Of a DNA stretch of 48,174 nucleotides, positions 47,221-48,174 are shown piece after piece. A program made the position numbers and the translations under genes. Where the stretch lies: assembly GCA_041687755.1 (NCBI GenBank), contig JBDNJM010000114.1, forward strand, positions 1-48,174. Direction: 5' to 3'. The notes beneath the pieces are model-generated. The model was not told the origin of the DNA and did no database searches. It was given only the letters and a program-made list of their open reading frames with translations. Source of the DNA: JBDNJM01 sp041687755. Lineage in GTDB: Bacteria; Planctomycetota; UBA1135; GCA-002686595. Each line of letters opens with the position of its first letter. Positions within the stretch are counted from its first letter, which is position 1.

Positions 47221-47688
47221 TTGCTCGCGCCTCGCAACTCCCCAGCACTCGCCCCTTCGCTCGCCCCCGGCGCCCGTGTCGTCGTCCGGGACGAGGAGTG
47301 GATCGTGCGATCGACCCGCGCCGCCTCCCATGGTGGCCGGGCGGTCACCTGCGTTGGCACCTCGCCCCTGGTGCGGGACCGCGAGGCGACCTTTCTGACG
47401 GCGCTCGACGAGATCCAGGAGCTCGCGCCCGAGGCCACGGCCCTCGTTGCCGACCCCAGCCCGCGTTTCCGCAGCTCGCGCCTGTACCTCGAGAGCCTGC
47501 TGCGCCGTACGCCGCCCACCGGCGACGCGCTCACCACGGGCCACCGCGGCGCCCTCAACCAGACCGAGTACCAGGCCCAGCCCGCCGCCAAGGCCCTGCG
47601 CCGCACCCAGCCGCGCATCCTGATGGCCGACGGCGTTCGCTCTGCGGTGACTGAGGTCTCTACAACTCCAGTACTACCAAGGGGTTGA
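47221..47688 (+). pseudogene. Truncated SNF2/RapA-type helicase (N-terminal fragment only)
   Basis: The first 135 or so codons match the N-terminus of large SNF2-family helicases of phage-defence and RapA-like types: GARVVVRDEEWIVRS, SSRLYLESLLRRTPPTGDAL, and finally RTQPRILMADGV. In intact homologs the next residues would be the Walker A motif (GLGKT). Here the sequence changes abruptly to RSAVTEVSTT and stops at 47688. About 85% or more of the protein is therefore missing, and no ATPase can be made. The start is TTG 47221. GC content falls right after the junction (about 47635). It is divergent from the Mrr-type endonuclease. Confidence 0.75.
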
Positions 47689-48174
47689 GCCCCCGTCCGA
47701 ACCTCACACGGCGACGGGCATCCTCGGACGAGTTAAAACTCTTAAGTGCTCTTGTAGACTTGCCTCGCTTGTCTTTCCTTCGCCACGCTCGGCTCGTGTG
47801 AGGCGGAGTTTGTGGTTCCGTCCGTGGCGACCCTTCCCAGTGGCGCAAATTCCTGGGTCGATGGACTCCCAGACGTACCCGATTCACCACCATCTGGGGT
47901 CGGTCCAGAAAGCGAGCTTCCCTACCTCGGAGACATGTCCGATGAGGACTGGGCCAAGTTCTTGGAGCTACTGAGCAAGATCAGCGAAGAGCTGGCGGAC
48001 GAGCTCGACATGGCAAGGGCTGGTGGGAAGGTAGGCTCTCCTGCCTCTTTAGTGGGTGCCCGGGAGCCGAGTTCGCGTGATAGCGGCGGAATGGAGGTGT
48101 TCGGGAGGCATTGCGGTGGGGGCGCTGGGTTGCGCACGGCAAGGACGCCAGGATGTGGATGTCTACTCCCACGA
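47689..48174 (+). other. Lower-GC end region with a possible partial gene running off the window
   Basis: Codon and base use are unlike the rest of the window. From GTG 47812 a plus-strand frame is open to the window end. Its best part is LPYLGDMSDEDWAKFLELLS followed by KISEELADELDMA, an acidic helical segment. An ATG lies at 47935. The last 45 codons look less protein-like. I do not recognise it. It may be part of a mobile element that interrupted the helicase gene. Confidence 0.35.

Noticed and set aside
47221..47688. A complete small 155-aa protein
   Set aside because: The sequence matches the N-terminus of a large helicase up to the Walker A boundary and then changes abruptly, so it is a fragment.

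Overview
This GC-rich window (mostly high-GC third codon positions, weak Shine-Dalgarno signals) looks like a chromosome segment of an environmental bacterium. It is most likely from the Planctomycetota or a close relative. The reasons are two tandem membrane-anchored prenyltransferase/squalene-oxidase-repeat proteins with TonB-like N-termini, an ECF sigma factor fused to a large C-terminal extracytoplasmic part, large secreted FG-GAP, SBBP and TolB-type beta-propeller proteins, and a VPGCxTC thioredoxin-like protein. This assignment is inferred from gene content; there is no rRNA or marker-gene tree to confirm it. No tRNA, rRNA, CRISPR array or intact insertion sequence was found.

Layout. 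1-5 kb (minus strand): a FliA/WhiG-type sigma factor, adenine phosphoribosyltransferase, and an ECF-sigma fusion gene broken by an in-frame TAG and a frameshift. 5-10.3 kb (minus): a secreted M43 metalloprotease, argS, and an ABC-F ATPase. 11.1-12 kb (plus): a stand-alone PyrK-like subunit. 12-20 kb (minus): two prenyltransferase-repeat paralogs, a SurA/parvulin-like foldase, and mfd, the last two overlapping by ATGA. 20.4-25.1 kb (plus): FG-GAP and SBBP exported proteins, also overlapping by ATGA. 25.1-28 kb (minus): an alkaline-phosphatase/sulfatase-superfamily lipoprotein coupled to rnc. 28.1-29.3 kb (plus): a membrane-anchored SGNH-hydrolase-like protein. 29.4-36.3 kb (minus): a TolB-like propeller, dGTPase, an unrecognised 825-residue exported protein, and a di-haem cytochrome c peroxidase. 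36.9-39.1 kb (plus): a SAM methyltransferase and an acyl-CoA dehydrogenase. 39.2-42.8 kb (minus): an octahaem cytochrome and a thioredoxin-MsrA-like fusion. 43.7-45.9 kb (plus): an RpoD-like sigma factor and an EcsC-family protein. 45.9-48.2 kb: an Mrr-type endonuclease and, divergent from it, an SNF2-type helicase cut off exactly at its Walker A motif, next to a lower-GC end region.

Themes. (1) Envelope and extracellular redox: cytochrome c peroxidase with an unknown partner, and an octahaem cytochrome with a thioredoxin/MsrA-like partner. (2) Several exported proteins end in a similar C-terminal beta-rich domain of about 100 residues. (3) Two exported proteins have their signal peptide in a different frame from the mature protein, with a C-homopolymer exactly at the junction. 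This is either phase variation or homopolymer sequencing error, and it is the most checkable unusual signal here. (4) Long, perfect GC-rich hairpins (17-19 bp stems) follow many genes, mostly without a strong U-tract. (5) The right end looks like the remnant of a restriction/defence locus.
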